DNA of 64,000 nucleotides from Liquidambar formosana (GCA_039720395.1 CM077833.1:968501-1032500), one strand, 5' to 3'; counted from the first letter of the stretch, positions 33,461 through 47,028 are shown. Program-made: numbers and translations. Notes: generated from the sequence alone by a model not told the origin.

Positions 33461-34596
33461 TGCAAATAACAAGAATCAAAAGAAAAACTCAATCCTATAT
33501 GCTCCTATATGCTCTAAATACCCTAACATGCACAAAAACCATCAAAAACATGCTAAATAGGCATTACCATGATGAAAATATCATATGACAATCCTAAACA
33601 TGAAAAGAAAATCTACCATGATGCCTTAGGTAAGTACTTTATGTAAGAATGTGAAATAATCATCCTTACGGCGAGCTTTCTTAAGTAAAACTATTCAGAG
33701 ATAATTTTACGTAGAAATCACTCTGTATGAATGGTTTCTTCACATATCCTACGTAAAATATATACCTAAGAATGCAATGAAACTCACAGCGCACTTAAAC
33801 ACACTCTAGAAAGCACCTATGCACAACCTCACCCTCTAAGGACGATAATTATCCTCGAAAAGGATAATCATCCATACACCTATGAAGACGAGGCTTACAC
33901 AGCAAGTGTCCTATACAAAAGATGCTTAAAATCATGCATATAATTGAACCATGAAGAGAAAACGGCCTAAACACACCAATTGATTTTTCATGCAAAACGT
34001 ACCTCTATCCTTAAGAGAGAAACTATCCTAACAGCAAGCAATTCACAATCCTAATCCACTAACATGCATTCTCATCATCTTTGAATCATATACACTCTAA
34101 AATATAGAGTATATGTAATTCCTAAATCAATTCTAAACCATAACTATGCAGAGAATGGAGTAGAAGAAGAAGGAATCGTAAAAGAAAGCAAAGGAGACTT
34201 ACAATGAAGCAAGGGTCTTCGCTACGTTCTTCCTTCTCTTTGACTTGGTTCCCTTCTAGTTCCTCTTCAAAATTGCAGTAGAAAGCCTCCTCCAAGTGAT
34301 ATGGGTGTGTGCAAACTCGTGGTCCCTCTCTCTCTTATGAATATGAAGTGTCAAATAAGCCAAAAGTCCTTCATGCTGATAAAATGAGCCTCTATTTATA
34401 ACCAACCAACCATATGAACCAATGGTTGAGATTAATTCACCATAAAACCAATCTAGGGCTGTCATTAAGTCCCATGAATGTTAAACAACTCAAAACACCT
34501 CCCAATAGGCTTAGAAGTCCTTTAGAAAGCAGAAAATCGGAGTAGTAGAGTCCCATTCAGTCAAAACTTCAAAAGGAGAAAATTCAGGATGGGACT

Positions 34597-34676
34597 CTCG
34601 GGTTACCGGTTGGGGTGAACCGGTCCAACTGGTTGGTGAACTGGTCCAACTGGTTGGGCCCAACCAGTCACCCGAG
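34597..34676 (-). promoter_or_regulatory. Variable hairpin cassette, three modules (LTR B)
   Basis: 80 bp, the same length and outer arms as in LTR A (CTCGGGT/ACCCGAG). The modules are built from ACCGGTT/AACCGGT and ACTGGTT/AACCAGT instead of ACCGTCC/GGACGGT. Confidence 0.85.
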
Positions 34677-37600
34677 AAGAATCCAAAAATCTTGGAATTC
34701 TAGCTCGGTTTGGACTCCGAACTTCAAACGGACACAAATTCTTCATTTTAACTTCGATTTGAGTGATTCAAAAGCCAAAATTTCAAGGATTCAGTGTAGA
34801 ATAAGCCTAGAATATTCTTGAACCAAGAATCCCTGACCACAGTCAAGTGGCTGGGTTTTCATGAGGCGATTACCCGAAAAAAGGTCAATTAAGCATAGGG
34901 TAATGTGGTGAATCAATCCCAAACCTATCAATAAATTAAATTGGTACTTCAATTAGACTCATTTCATCATTCTAAGGTCAATGGAACACTCCGGAGCAAA
35001 TTTGGAAGTCAATTGGAAAATATATGAAGTAAAAGACGAAATTACCCTTCAAGTCGCAAAACTTTTCATTAGCTATCCAAACCTATCTGGAATTGAACCA
35101 AATTTGACACACATATCTAAAATGATCCTAGAAACTAAATGCAAGTGATGGGACTCAACAAAGAGACAAAAATATGCATGCGATGATGACCTACTCTCCT
35201 GAGGCTTAAAAGGGCAAAATTATCCTTTAAGGCTTAGGGACTCCTACATGCTTCTAAACCTAACCAAATGATATCATGATCTCATGAGGGTGAAAATGGG
35301 GTGTCTACAAGAACAAAGAGTTTGAAGACAAGGAAGATTCTACAAGAGGTAAGCACTTCTTTTGAATGTTGAACATGGGTTTCCTCTTTCTCCTTCTTCT
35401 TTTTCTTCTGTGATAGTTCTAGTGCATGATGTAACTCCACATGTTAGGATAATTCAATGCTTGTGGGATGTTATATGAATGATTTTGAGATGGTTTATGG
35501 TTTTATATGCTAGATAATCCCTGGTTTACTAAGGTTTTGAAAGCGTTACTCTTTCTAGCCTCTTAAATCATGCATAGTTCACATGATTAGGTTGCTGTGA
35601 TAATTGTCATGAGTCGATGCTCCTGTTAGTTAATATACATGATATGAATGATGTTCATGATGATTTGAGCATGTTTTAGAGTCTTTTTATAGGTTTTTAT
35701 GCATAGTTATGAGATTAGGGTTTCTATAACCCTAAAATCACATAAGTTTTATATAGCATGCTTAGCTTAACTCTGTGAGTAGTTTCTCATCATAGTCATT
35801 CTATATATGCTGCATATAGTTGAATCATGCTAGGTTTGCATTTATATAGTAGATTTTATAGGGTTTTTGGAGATATTATCCTTTTCTAAGGATAATTATC
35901 CTTTTCGCTAAGTAAGGTTTTGCATGAGAGCTTTCTGTGATGTGTTTAAGCATGAAATCACTTCTATTGTGTTCTAATATATATATTTTAAGTAGGATAT
36001 GATGATTGCACCTCCCCATAGTGACTTTTTTACGTGAAATTATCTTAGGATAATTTTGCTTAAGAAAGCTCGCCGTAGGAAGGTCTGTTTTCATATTTTA
36101 CATAAGATATCATCTTTTTGGTTAGAATAGACTTAGTTATCATGTTTATTGATATTATTGGAGTCTCTCATGATTGTTAGAGTGTTTTTGGTAGGTTTTG
36201 TTATGCATGTTAGTCCGGTCATTGCATGTAGGATTGAGTTAGGGTCCTTAGTTATTCATTATTCTTGTTATTTGCATAATAAATGGATAATTTTAGGCCT
36301 TGTCATGGTTCTATCCATATTAGTATATCGTTCTTCTTGCATGGTTTTGTACACTTGTAAAGGTGCAAATAGGTACAATGCTTGTCCTATTGCAAATAGG
36401 GCTGCTATTGCTTGAAATTGCTAATGCTTGGAGCTTTTGCGCTCAGATAAGTAGGGTATGAAGTGCCCTAATTCACTTTTCCTTACTTTCTTTTCTCTTC
36501 TCCTTCCTAGGGTTATTTCTTAATACGAACACATGGTAATTATCAAGGGTTTCCTTTATTAATAAAATTCTGGTTTTCTATCAAAGTTTCTATCTTGTGG
36601 AAGTTTTCAATTTTGGACTATTCAACACATTCTCGAACAAGGAAACCTAGGGTTTTTACCATAGGTTTGTATTAGGTTGTAACCCTATTCTTTTCGAATT
36701 ACGTGGACTTTGATCCATGTATTTCGCTACATGGTACGCAGGCGCTCTTTTTGAGGCTCAAGTCTGTTCTAGGATCCAAGTATCCTAGGTTTTTTTCTTT
36801 TCTTTTCTTTTTTTTTTTTTTCTGTTTTATTTTATTTTTCTTTGATTGATTATGCATGGATGAAATGGATGGATGGAATATGTGTTATGCATGCTGCCTT
36901 GTGATGATATATGATGATATTTGAGTGAAAAAGATCTTAAATTAGCCCAATCAAATTAAGAGACCAATTCGGGTGATGTGGGTGCCTATGGGCTTTGCCC
37001 AGAACCTTCCCACGTCGTAACTTAGCCCTCGAATCCAATTTTCTGGTTTCAAAGACTTTGCTTTTCCTTTAATGGAGTCATGTGGTTTTTTTGAAAATAA
37101 AACATTTTTTATGGTTTTCCTCTTTTCCTTAAAAAAATGAGGTGGCAACTCCTTTTCGTTTGTTGTCTTTTAAACTCGTATTAATTTATCTCGCCAAAAC
37201 TCCTTGTGGGCGCCGCACTTTTTCATGGGTTCACAATCAACTCTTTTATACCCCCTCAAATCAAAGGAAGTCTCCCCTCATTAATTTATGAAGATTCCTC
37301 CTTATCCCTTTGTCCCCAAGCAAGCCATTTTCTTTTTCTCCAAGCAAACGTGGCTGATTTTTGGTTTTGTTTTGTTTTGTTTTCTTTTCTTTTTCTGCAA
37401 TTCATAGAATTTTGCTACCTATCCCCTATCCATGTAAGCAATGACCTCATCTTAAGGATTAATTACATCATTAATCCCATTAATATAATGAGTTAGTAAT
37501 TTTTGTTATATATATATCCTAAAGCTTTGGTGATTAATAATAATTATAATTATGACAACAACAATAATAATAATAATCACACTAATCAATTGATTATTAG

Positions 37601-37752
37601 GGTGGCAAGTGTTTGGGTTATCACACTATACACTATGTTAGTTTTCCTACATGCTTATTTTGGCTGATGATGCTTATGATAATTGTTTGGAAACATGGAA
37701 TTTTATATTCCTTGATTTCTGATGATAAATTAATGAATTACGATTTATTTCT

Positions 37753-38340
37753 TGAGGAAATTATAGCACGTTGGAATTGATTGAGTGTTCTTGCTTATTT
37801 TTAACCCTAGGGTTAAAATAAAGCTTTGTTATGATAACCATTGGATGATTGGTTGATAAATGCTTGTGATGCTTGTTAAGAATCATGTAATTTGTTATTC
37901 CTTGATTCTTTATGATGGTTTGACATTGTTATTAATTTCTTGAGGGAATTATAGCATGATTGGAATATTTGTTTTGCTTAATTTTAACAAAGTTGTTAAA
38001 ATAAAGCTTATGAATGCTTAATTGGAATTGGTTTTAAAAGTATGTTTAAATGAACCTTGTGGTCACATACATGGATTGTTTAGAATTGCTATTAATTTCT
38101 TGAGGGAATTATAGCATAATTGGAATATTTGTTTTGCTTAATTTTAACGAAGTTGTTAAAATAAAGCCTATGAATGCTTAGATAGAATTGGGTGTGATAG
38201 TATGTTTAAATGACCCTTTGGGTCACATACATGGTTTGTTTTAAATTGTTATTTAATTTCTTATGGAAATCATAGCATAGTGAAATGGCTGCTTTTGCTT
38301 AAATTTAACAAAGTTGTTAAATTGAAGCTTTATGATTTGG
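37753..38340. repeat. Degenerate 160-bp tandem repeat
   Basis: Units sharing TTGAGG(G)AATTATAGCA and a later GTTAAAATAAAGC phrase recur at about 37753, 37941, 38101 and 38262, spaced 188, 160 and 161 bp. Confidence 0.85.
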
Positions 38341-38350
38341 TTTGATGAGT

Positions 38351-38690
38351 ATAGTGCGTTTAAATGACCCTTGTGGTCACACACGCTCCTTATTTTGTGC
38401 GAGGTCTCTTATCCAGTGAGGTGAGCGTACATTATGGAAGCATACGAGGTCTCTCATCTAGTGAGGTGAGCGTATGAAAGTATAGTGTGTTTAAATGACC
38501 CTTGTGGTCACACACGCTCCCTATTTTGTGTGAGGTCTCTCATCCAATGAGGTGAGCATACATTATGGAAGCATACGAGGTCTCTTATCCAGTGAGGTGA
38601 GCGTATAAAAGTATAGTGTGTTTAAATGACCCTTGTGGTCACACACGCGCACTATTTTGTGTTCTCACCCAGAAGGTGAGCGTACATTAT
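38351..38690. repeat. 131-bp tandem repeat, about 2.5 copies
   Basis: TAAATGACCCTTGTGGTCAC recurs at 38361, 38492 and 38623, exactly 131 bp apart. Each full unit contains two GAGGTCTCT...GTGAGGTGAGC sub-repeats. Confidence 0.93.
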
Positions 38691-39459
38691 AATGGTTATG
38701 AATTTCCCTAGTAGTTGTTGATGAAATTCAATCTTTGGTTCTTTGCCCTTTTCTTGTGAAAATGGGCTGTCTTTTCTGACATTGGTGTCGTTTGCGAAGC
38801 AAACTCCACCAATGAAGAGCATCTGTAGACACCCCATTTTCACCCCCATAGGTTCATGATAGCATTTGGTTAGGTTTAGAAGCATTTGGGAGTCCCTAAG
38901 CTTTAAAGGATACTTTTGCCCTTTTAAGCCTTAGGAGAATAGGTCATCATTGCATGCATATTTTTGTCTCATTATTGAGTCCCATCACTTGCATTTAGTT
39001 TCTAGGATCATTTTGAATATGTGTGTCAAATTTGGTTCAATTCCAGATAGATTTAGATAGTTAATTAGAACTTTTGCGACTTGAAGGACAATTTCGTCTT
39101 TTACTTCGTATATTTTCCAATTGACCCCAAAACTTGTTCCGGATTATTCCATTGATCTTAAAATGATGTAATGAGCCTAATTAAAGTGCCAATTTAATTA
39201 TTGAATAGGTTTTAAATTGGTTCACCATATTACCCTATGGCTAATTGACCATTTTTTTCGGTTAATCGCCTTATGAAAACTCAACAACTTGACCATGGTT
39301 AGAGATTTTTGGATCAAGAATATTCTAGGCTTATTTTACATCGAATCCTTAAAATTTTGGCTCTTAAATCACTCAAATTGGAGTTAATTTGAAGAAGATA
39401 TGGCCATTTAAAGTCAGAAACCCAAAAAAAGTCAAAACCGGGTGAAATAGAGGCTTGGC

Positions 39460-39494
39460 CTCTGGTGACCGGTTGGGCCAACCGGTCACCCGAG
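39460..39494 (+). promoter_or_regulatory. Variable hairpin cassette, one module (LTR C)
   Basis: 35 bp. Outer arms CTCTGGT/ACCCGAG surround a single perfect module ACCGGTT-ggcc-type loop-AACCGGT. Confidence 0.85.
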
Positions 39495-40764
39495 ACCCCG
39501 CATCTATTTTCCTCTATTTTCAAGGAAACACGTTTTGAGCTCTTTTACTCCGAATTTCCTTCTTCCAAAAGTGTTTTAAACCTATTGGGAGGTGGTTTTG
39601 AGTTGTCCAACATTTATGGGAGTTATTAATAGCCTTAGATTGGTTTTATGGTGAATTAATCTCAACCATTGGTTCATATGGTTGGTTGGCTATAAATAGA
39701 GGCTCATTCATCAGCATAGGGGACTTTTGACACTTTATATTCACTAGAGAGAGGGAAAACGAGTTTGCACACACCCATATCACTTGGAGGAGGCTTTCTA
39801 CTTGCAATTTTGAACAGGAACGAGAAGGCAATCAAGCCCAATAAGAAGGAAGGACGCATCGAAGACTTTTGTTTTGTCGTAAGTATCCTTATTCTCTTCT
39901 TACTATTCCTTCTTCCTCTACTCCATTCTCTGCATAGTTATGGCTTAGTATTGAATTAGGAATCATATATACTCTATATTTTAGAGTGTATATGATTCAA
40001 ATATGATGTAAAAGCATGCTAGTGGAGTAGGATTGTGAATTGTTTGTTGATAGGATAATTTTTCTCTTTAGGATAGCGGTACATTTTACCCAAAAAATTA
40101 GTTGATGCGTTTAGGCCGTTTTCTCTTCATGGTTCAATTATATGCATGATTTTAAGCATCTTTTGTATAGGCCACTTGCTATGTAAGCATCATCTTCATA
40201 GGTGTATGGATGATTATCCTTTTAGAGGATAATTATAGTCTTTAGAGGGTGAGGCTATGCATAGGTGCTTTTTGGAATGTGTTTAAGTGCGCCGTGAGTT
40301 TATTTGCATTCTTAGACATATATTTTACGTAGGATATATGAAGAAATCATTCATATGGAGTGATTTCTATGTAGAATTATCTTAGGATAGTTCTTAAGAA
40401 AGCTCGCCGTATAAATTATTAATTCGCATGCTTACATAAAGTGGTTATCTAAGGCTTTAGTTGTTGTTTTCTTCTCATGTTTTGGATTGTTATATGATAT
40501 TTTCATCATGATAATTCATATTTGGCATGATTTTGATAGTTTTAGGCATGTTAGGGTGTTTAGGGCATATAGGAGTATATTAGGGTTTTGTTTCTCTTTT
40601 GATTTTTGTTCTTTGTATGAGTATTAGGTCATCACATGCATGTTTAATATTCTGTCTAGATTTGATTTAGGTCTTCTAATGATTATTTGGATATACATTT
40701 GGATGGTTTGAGCATGATAATTGCCCTATAGCATACATAGGGTGATTAATTGGTGTTTTCTCGA

Positions 40765-43763
40765 TGTGAACCCACGAAAAAGCGCGGCGCCCATAAGGGT
40801 TTGGGATTTTTAAAAGACAACAAGTGAAAGGAGTTGCCACCTCATTTTTTAAGGAAAAGAGGAAAACCATAAAAATGTTTTATTTTCAAAACCACATGAC
40901 TCCATTAAAGGAAAAGCAAAGTCTTTGAAACCAGAAATTGGATTTGGGGGCTAAGTTACGACGTGGGAAGGTTCTGGGCAAAGCCCATAGGCACCCACAT
41001 CGCCCGAGTTGGTCTCTTAATTTGATTGGGCTAACTTAATAACTTTTTCACTCAAATATCATCATATATCACCACAAGACAGCATGCATAACATATATCC
41101 CATCCATCCATTTCATCAATGCATAATTAAACAAAGAAAATAAAATAAAACAGAAAAAAAGAAGAGAAGAAAAAAACCTAGGATACTTGGATCCTAAAAC
41201 AGACTTGAGCCTTTAAACGAGCGCCTGCATACCATGCAACGAAATACATGGATCAAAGTCCACGTAGTTCGAAAAGAATAGGGTTACAACCTAGTACAAA
41301 CCTATGGTAAAAACCCTAGGTTTCCTTGTTCGAGAATGTATTGAATAGTCCAAAATTGAAAACTTCCATAAGATGGAAACTTTTGATAAGAAATCATAAT
41401 TTTATTAATGAAGGAAACCCATGATTGTTACCATGTGTCCATATTAAGAAATAACCCTAGGGAGGGGGGAAGAGAAAGGATACGAAAGGAAAGGTGAATT
41501 GGAGCACCTTCAAACCCACTTACCTGAGCGCAATAGCTCCAAACATTAGCAATTTCAAGCAATAGCAGCCCTATTTGCAATAGGACAATTATTGTACCTG
41601 TTTGCACCCTTACAAGTGCACAAAACCATGCAAAGAGAACAAAACAGTAATCTAGACAGAATCATGACAAGGCCTAAAATCATCCATTTATCATGCAAAC
41701 AACAAGAATAATTAATAACTAAGGACCCCAACTCAATCCTACATGCAATGACCTATCCTATATGCATAAAAACCAATAAAAAAACATGCTAACAATCATG
41801 AGAGACTCCAATAATATCAATAAACATGATAGCAAAATCTATTCTAACAAAAAAAGTGACATTTTATGTAAAATATGAAAACAGGCCCTCTCACGGCGAG
41901 CTTTCTTAAGCAAAACTATCCTAAGATAATTTCACGTAAAAAAGTCGCTATAGGGAGGTGCAATCATCATATCCCACATAAAATACATATATTAGAACAC
42001 AATAGAAGTGATTTCACGCCTAAACACATCACAGAAAGCTCTCATGCAAAACCTTACTTAACAAAAAGGATAATTATCCTTAGAAAAGGATAATATCTCC
42101 AAAAACCCTATGAAATTTACTATATGAATGCAAACCTAGCACGATTCAACTATATGCAGCATATATAGAATGACTATGATGAGAAATAACTTAAAAAGTT
42201 AAGCTAAACATGCTGTATGAAACTTGTGTGATTTTAGGGTTACCAAAACCCTAATTTCACAACTATGCATAAAAACCTATGAAAAGACTTGAACACATGC
42301 TCAAATCATCATGAATATCATTTATATATATATATTAACTAACAGGAGCATCAACTCATGACAATAATCGTAGCAACCTAGACATGTGAACTATGCATGA
42401 TTTAAGAAGAAAGAAAAGATAATACTCTCAAAACCTTAGTAAACCAAGGATTATCAAGCATATAAAACCGTAAATCATCTTAAAATCATTCATATCACAT
42501 CATAAAAGTATTAAATTATCCTAACATGTGGAGTTACATCATGCACTAGAACTATTATAGAAGAGGAAGGAGAAGAAGAAGGAGAAGACCTATATTCAGC
42601 AGTCAAAAGGAGTGTTTACCTCTTATAGAACCTTCCTTGCCTTTAAACTCCTTGTTCTTTTGCTTGCTTAGGGTTGAAGAGCCTCCTCTTGATGTCCTTC
42701 TAGCTCTCCAAACTCGTAGCTCCCTCTCTCTCTAGGTGTAAAGTACAAATTGACCCCCTATGTGCTGAATATCATGTCCTTTATATAGAGAACTGACTCC
42801 CTAAACCTAATGGCTAAGATTAATTCATTAAATAATGATCCTAGGGCTCTTAGAGACTCTCTTGGTGCTCAAAAAACTCAAATTTACACAATCCTAGGAG
42901 GAAACAACTTGCAAAGGCGGAAGAAATCGTCACAAGAAGGGAAGAGGGAGTCAGAATTCTACTTAAAGACGAACTCCTCAGGTGACCATCTAGGTCTAGT
43001 CGGTTAGCCGTCTGGGCTTAGTCGGCTGACTGTCCAGCCCCGGACGGTTACCCGAGGGTCTCTCCATTCCACTCCAGTTTTGACTTCTAATCACTTCAAG
43101 AGTCTTTCAGGGGTCAAATTAAGTCCGATTTTGACAAAATAAAAGCCAAAACGATCGTGTTTCGAAAGGGAACACATTTTTAGGCATTTTAGGACAAAAT
43201 TCCTTAAACATGGATGCATGGTTAGGTTTTACAAAGGCGGTTAACTGTGGTGCCTCACTGTCACTAAGCTTGGGTTTGTACACAAGGTCGAACCAAATGC
43301 TTTTCAAATCGAAATTCCACCTTTTTAAACATACCTAGGATGTAAATAAGGCCCAATTAAAGTTAAATGAGAGAAAATTGAGTGGGTCTTGTGAGTCAAT
43401 TTGAGCAAACCAAGAAAAGGTCTTTTAACCAACCCGAACCGTTATGAGCTTAATTGATCTTAAACCATTAGTTCATGAAATTGAACCTATATATAGACTC
43501 TATGTACTCATATGAACTCGAGGGAATGACTCGGGATTCATTCCAAAGTCAAATGGAAAATATACGGCTTAAAAGACTATTATGCCCTTAAAGTCGCAAA
43601 AGTTCTTATTGACTATCGAAATGAACTCCAAATCACTTCAAAATTCATACACATGATATTCAATGCCATAGAAACTCAATGCAAAAGACTAGACTCGAAA
43701 AGAACTCAAAATCCTACATGAAATGATATATCCTAGTTAAGGTGACAAAAATGGGGTGTGACA
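40765..43763 (-). mobile_element. Family-L solo LTR D nested in LTR C
   Basis: 2999 bp, same subfamily as A. The sense strand begins TGTCACACCCCATTTTTG and ends GGGTTCACA. The flanks are CTCGA and TTCGA (4 of 5). The hairpin cassette is at 42977-43056 and the sense TATA box TATATAAA at 42780-42787. Confidence 0.9.
42977..43056 (-). promoter_or_regulatory. Variable hairpin cassette (LTR D)
   Basis: 80 bp between plus-strand arms CTCAGGT and ACCCGAG. The inner modules include GTCCagccccGGAC and partly decayed ACCATCT/AGCCGTCT blocks. Confidence 0.75.
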
Positions 43764-44760
43764 TTCGATGTTTCGAGCAATTTGGCATATGGTAAGTGGT
43801 TCATGGTAAGTTTTGTATAAATTGTTCTCTTCTTCCCCCTCAGGGTTATTGTCTTTACTTTGGATTAGAAGTCTTAAGTCTCAAACTTTTATAAAATTCT
43901 GTTTTCTTTAGAGTTCTATTCTCTTTTGAATTCAAATCATTTTGGAAGTCTATTCGAGTTAGAATTCTATTCTTTCTCAAATACCTACTTTTTCTCAAAC
44001 TATTTTTGGAAACTCCTAAGTTTTTAAAACCTTTTTTAAGTTGGAAACTTACGGTTTATAGTTCATGGTAAAGGGAGTAACCCATTCTCAATCGAACTAC
44101 GTAGTCTTTGATCTTTGCATCTTTGTATGTAAGGTACGTAGGCACTCAGTTGATGTCCAAGTCCGCCCTAGGATACTAAGTAGCCTAGGTTTTCTTTTTG
44201 TCTTTTATTCTTTTGTCCATCATATATGATTGCTAGAGGAGTAGGATGGACTCATGTTTATTCATTTATCCGTCACATATGATTGTTAGAGGAGTAGGAT
44301 GGATTTGTTTCTTATTCCATATCTCTGTTACATGCTTTTCATATCTCTCCTATTTGTTCATGGATGTTTATATGCTTTGTGGATGTTTATATGCTTTATG
44401 GATGTTCATGAATGAATATGAATAGTTTATGGATGATTCTTTACATATGCATGGTGACTAATTAGGAAGTGATTGAAATAGCCCATATAAATTCAGAGAC
44501 CCATTTTGAGGTGATGTGGGTGCCTATAGGATGTTTCCTAGAACCTTCCCACATCGTAACTTAGTCTCCGAATCCTCTATTGTTTTGTTAAGACCTGTTT
44601 TTCCTTGATCGGAGTCATGTGTTTGGTTTTCATAGGTTTCCTTTTAAAACTATTTTCATGGTTTTCCTTTTTTCCTTAAAAAATAAAGTGGCGAACTCCT
44701 TATTTGTTATGTTTTTGTGAACCTTTTAAAAACCAGTTTTTGTGAAACCCATGGTTCACA

Positions 44761-45318
44761 ACCGCCACCACGGTGGAAGTAGGAAGAAATCACTATGGAT
44801 TTCATCAGTAGGTTGCCATGTACCCTTAGAGGACATGACACTATTTGGGTAGTAGTAGATCGCTTCACTAAGTCCGCTCACTTTATGGCTATACGATCGA
44901 CTGACTCAGTAGAAAAGTTAGCTCAGTTATACATTAGAGAGATTGTACGTTTACATGGAGTTCCTAAATCGATCGTATTTGATAGGGATCCCCATTTCCT
45001 TTCTCAGTTTTGGAAGAGTTTGCAAAGGGAGTTGGGTACACAGTTACACCTTAGTTTAGCCTATCATCCACAAACAGATAGGCAGACTGAGCATGTTAAC
45101 CAAATCTTAGAGGATATGTTACGAGCATGTATTTTGGATTTCAAGGGTACTTAGCATGAACACTTGGCTCTAGTAGAGTTTTCTTAGAATAACAGCTTTT
45201 AGGCTAGCATTGGGATGGCACCGTTTGAGGCGTTGTATGGGAGGCTATGTAGATCTCCTATGTGTTGGGCAAAGACTAGTGAAGGAACTTTACTTGGACT
45301 AGAATTGATCCAAGAGAC
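44761..45318 (+). pseudogene. Ty3/gypsy chromovirus integrase fragment
   Basis: The frame from about 44795 gives MDFISRLPCTLRGHDTIWV and continues through the integrase core, with catalytic aspartates in VVDRF and FDRDPHF and the Glu in TDRQTE. TAG at 45152-45154 ends the open stretch. Homology goes on through a second stop to GMAPFEALYGR and LELIQET before the copia-B LTR. The upstream part of Pol is missing because LTR C abuts at 44760. The type is Tekay/Del-like, judged by motif style. Confidence 0.93.
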
Positions 45319-47028
45319 TAGTTAGTTGTATGCCCTACAGCCAATCATAGATATGATGCTTTAGGGATAAAGAACAATCATAGGATTTCATTTATTGTAT
45401 GTCACATTTATTATTAATTTAATAAAAGGGCTTTTCTATCATGTTTATTCTATTCTTTATATTTACATGATATGTCCATAGAGTTAGAGTTGAGAATATA
45501 AAATCACAAAGTGTTGTGATTATGAGACTATATATATATATATCTCTGTACTAAACTCTTGAATCATTCCTAGTTGAAGGTTCACTATGATGGACAATAA
45601 TGAACCATAGGACTAGCAAATGTTAGGTTAGCTCTTTAGGAGGATAGCTAGTCTCTAAGCTATTTGTGTGGAGACACTATAACCAACATGTGGGTGCTTG
45701 TTGTATTAATAAACAAGTACATTGAATGTGACCAAAGTCATGAGATCAACTGAATGGAGTTTTACCTGCCTATCAATCAGTTTCTTATAGTTGCAGTGGT
45801 ACAAGTAATCCTTAGACCTGAGGCACCACAGTTGTCTTATGCATAGGGCTTTAGAAGTTTGATAGCACTAACTGTTTATCCCTATGGGGTTTGCAAGGAT
45901 GTTCATTGGCTCTACTGTTACATGTGTGAAGGTATGTGTGTGATCAATAAGGGATCCATCACTTCTAGTAATAGGGAGAGAATGTTCTCATAAGAACACT
46001 CATAAATATAACTCATGTGAATCTGTGGCCACAGTATGAGGATGATCATGGAAAAGGGTTTCATGGTGCATCTTATGAGTTGATATTTTGGGTAGGTTCA
46101 TAAATGAATTGAGCTAGGTACCTGACAAATTTCCATATCCTATTAGTTCAAACAGAGACATTGTGTATGATGGAGGGATGTAATTGTAATCTTAAGCTGT
46201 AACTGAAGGGTTCTTTGTTCGATAATTATTCACCTCATTCAGGACCACACCATGAGACATTGCTAGATGTTACTTATGGTTAGTAGAAGCCTTAATTGAT
46301 ATAAGTGAGTTATAATCAATTAAGGAATCGGAAGGTGTTCCAATTGGACCCTTAATGGAAAGTGTACCATTAGGCACTCCATGTGACATTGAGTGCTACT
46401 ACCTACTACTAAATGTTGTGAACCCAATGGGTCACACACCAAAGATGTAAAGAAGGACTTTAAAGCTTTGAGAGAAAGCGCAAGAGTGTATAAGAATAGT
46501 TCTTTAGGGCCATACTTGCATTAGATGTAAATTATAGGGGTTAATATGCAATTTTGGGAAATTGCAAATCCCACACTTAGTGGAATTCCCCATGGCCGGC
46601 CCTCGTTAGTGTGCCTATAAATACACACTAGCATGTGTATCACACATAAGATTTTCACTGTCTCCTAAACCCTAGCCAAAAATTGGAGAAGCTCTCTCTC
46701 TCTCTCTCTTTCTTCTCCTCTTCTAGCATTCAACAAGGGGAATTAGAAGGAAGTTTGAAGGCCTTTGCTAGGTGTGGATACCATGGAGGCAGTGCACTTG
46801 TGCTATTCGTAGCTGCTTCTTCAAGGATCAACTATTACTGTCCAGAAATTCAAAAGCTTAGGGTTTGAAGATTTAAATAAATTGTAAGTGCTCTAACCCT
46901 TCTTCTAGTTAGGGTTTTGTGTTTTGTATGAACCACAATAAGATTTATGGGCTTTAAGGAATTGTATTATGATTTTTGTTTATCATTATCTTCCACTACG
47001 TAGTTTTTCTCTACATCAATTCCTTACA
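45319..47028 (+). mobile_element. Solo copia-B LTR in the chromovirus pol
   Basis: It begins TAGTTAGTTGTATGCCC (an altered TG start) and ends ATTCCTTACA. The flanks GAGAC and AAGAC match at 4 of 5. Removing it rejoins the Pol codons ...ELIQET and TGKVKLIRERL. It is related to the other copia LTRs, with an upstream hairpin TGCAATTT/AAATTGCA (46547-46566) and TATA inside TAGTGTG/CACACTA (46607-46630). Confidence 0.9.

Larger units (their letters stand above)
31877..35309 (-). mobile_element. Family-L solo LTR B nested in LTR A
   Basis: 3433 bp. The sense strand begins TGTAGACACCCCATTTTC, with perfect AGAAC duplications at 31872-31876 and 35310-35314. It is a different subfamily from A but shares the CTACGT block (32617-32661), TATA box (34391-34400) and hairpin cassette (34597-34676). 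It is enlarged by several minisatellites. No coding. Confidence 0.93.
30777..37235 (+). mobile_element. Family-L solo LTR A, split by LTR B
   Basis: It begins TGTCACACCCCATTTTTG and ends CATGGGTTCACA. The flanks are ATCAG and ATCAA, a 4-of-5 target duplication. Net length is about 3.0 kb after removing LTR B. It contains a three-module hairpin cassette (31474-31553), a likely TATA box TATATAAA (31741-31748) and the conserved CTACGT-type block (36696-36750). No coding beyond short random frames. Confidence 0.88.
37241..38823 (-). other. Older retroelement LTR-like background, segment 3
   Basis: It continues segment 2 after LTR A. The minus-strand TATA-like GGGGTATAAAAG is at about 37243-37254. 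The rest is AT-rich and becomes minisatellite from 37753. No coding is supported. The right edge meets LTR C without a matching duplication. Confidence 0.5.
38824..44760 (+). mobile_element. Family-L LTR C, split by LTR D
   Basis: It begins TGTAGACACCCCATTTTC and ends CCATGGTTCACA. Net length is about 2.93 kb without D. It is close to LTR B in sequence. The flanks GCATC and ACCGC do not match. The left side is the older background and the right side is chromovirus integrase, so one flank was lost by recombination or deletion. TATAAATAGA is at 39691-39700. Confidence 0.85.

Noticed and set aside
38351..38690. CRISPR-like repeat array
   Set aside because: The 131-bp units are head-to-tail without unique spacers, and the window is plant nuclear DNA.
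30777..44760. LTRs A and C as the two LTRs of one element with 37241-38823 as its internal region
   Set aside because: A begins TGTCACACC and C begins TGTAGACACC (different subfamilies). A has its own flanking near-duplication, the outer flanks of the pair do not match, and no priming site or polypurine tract is seen.
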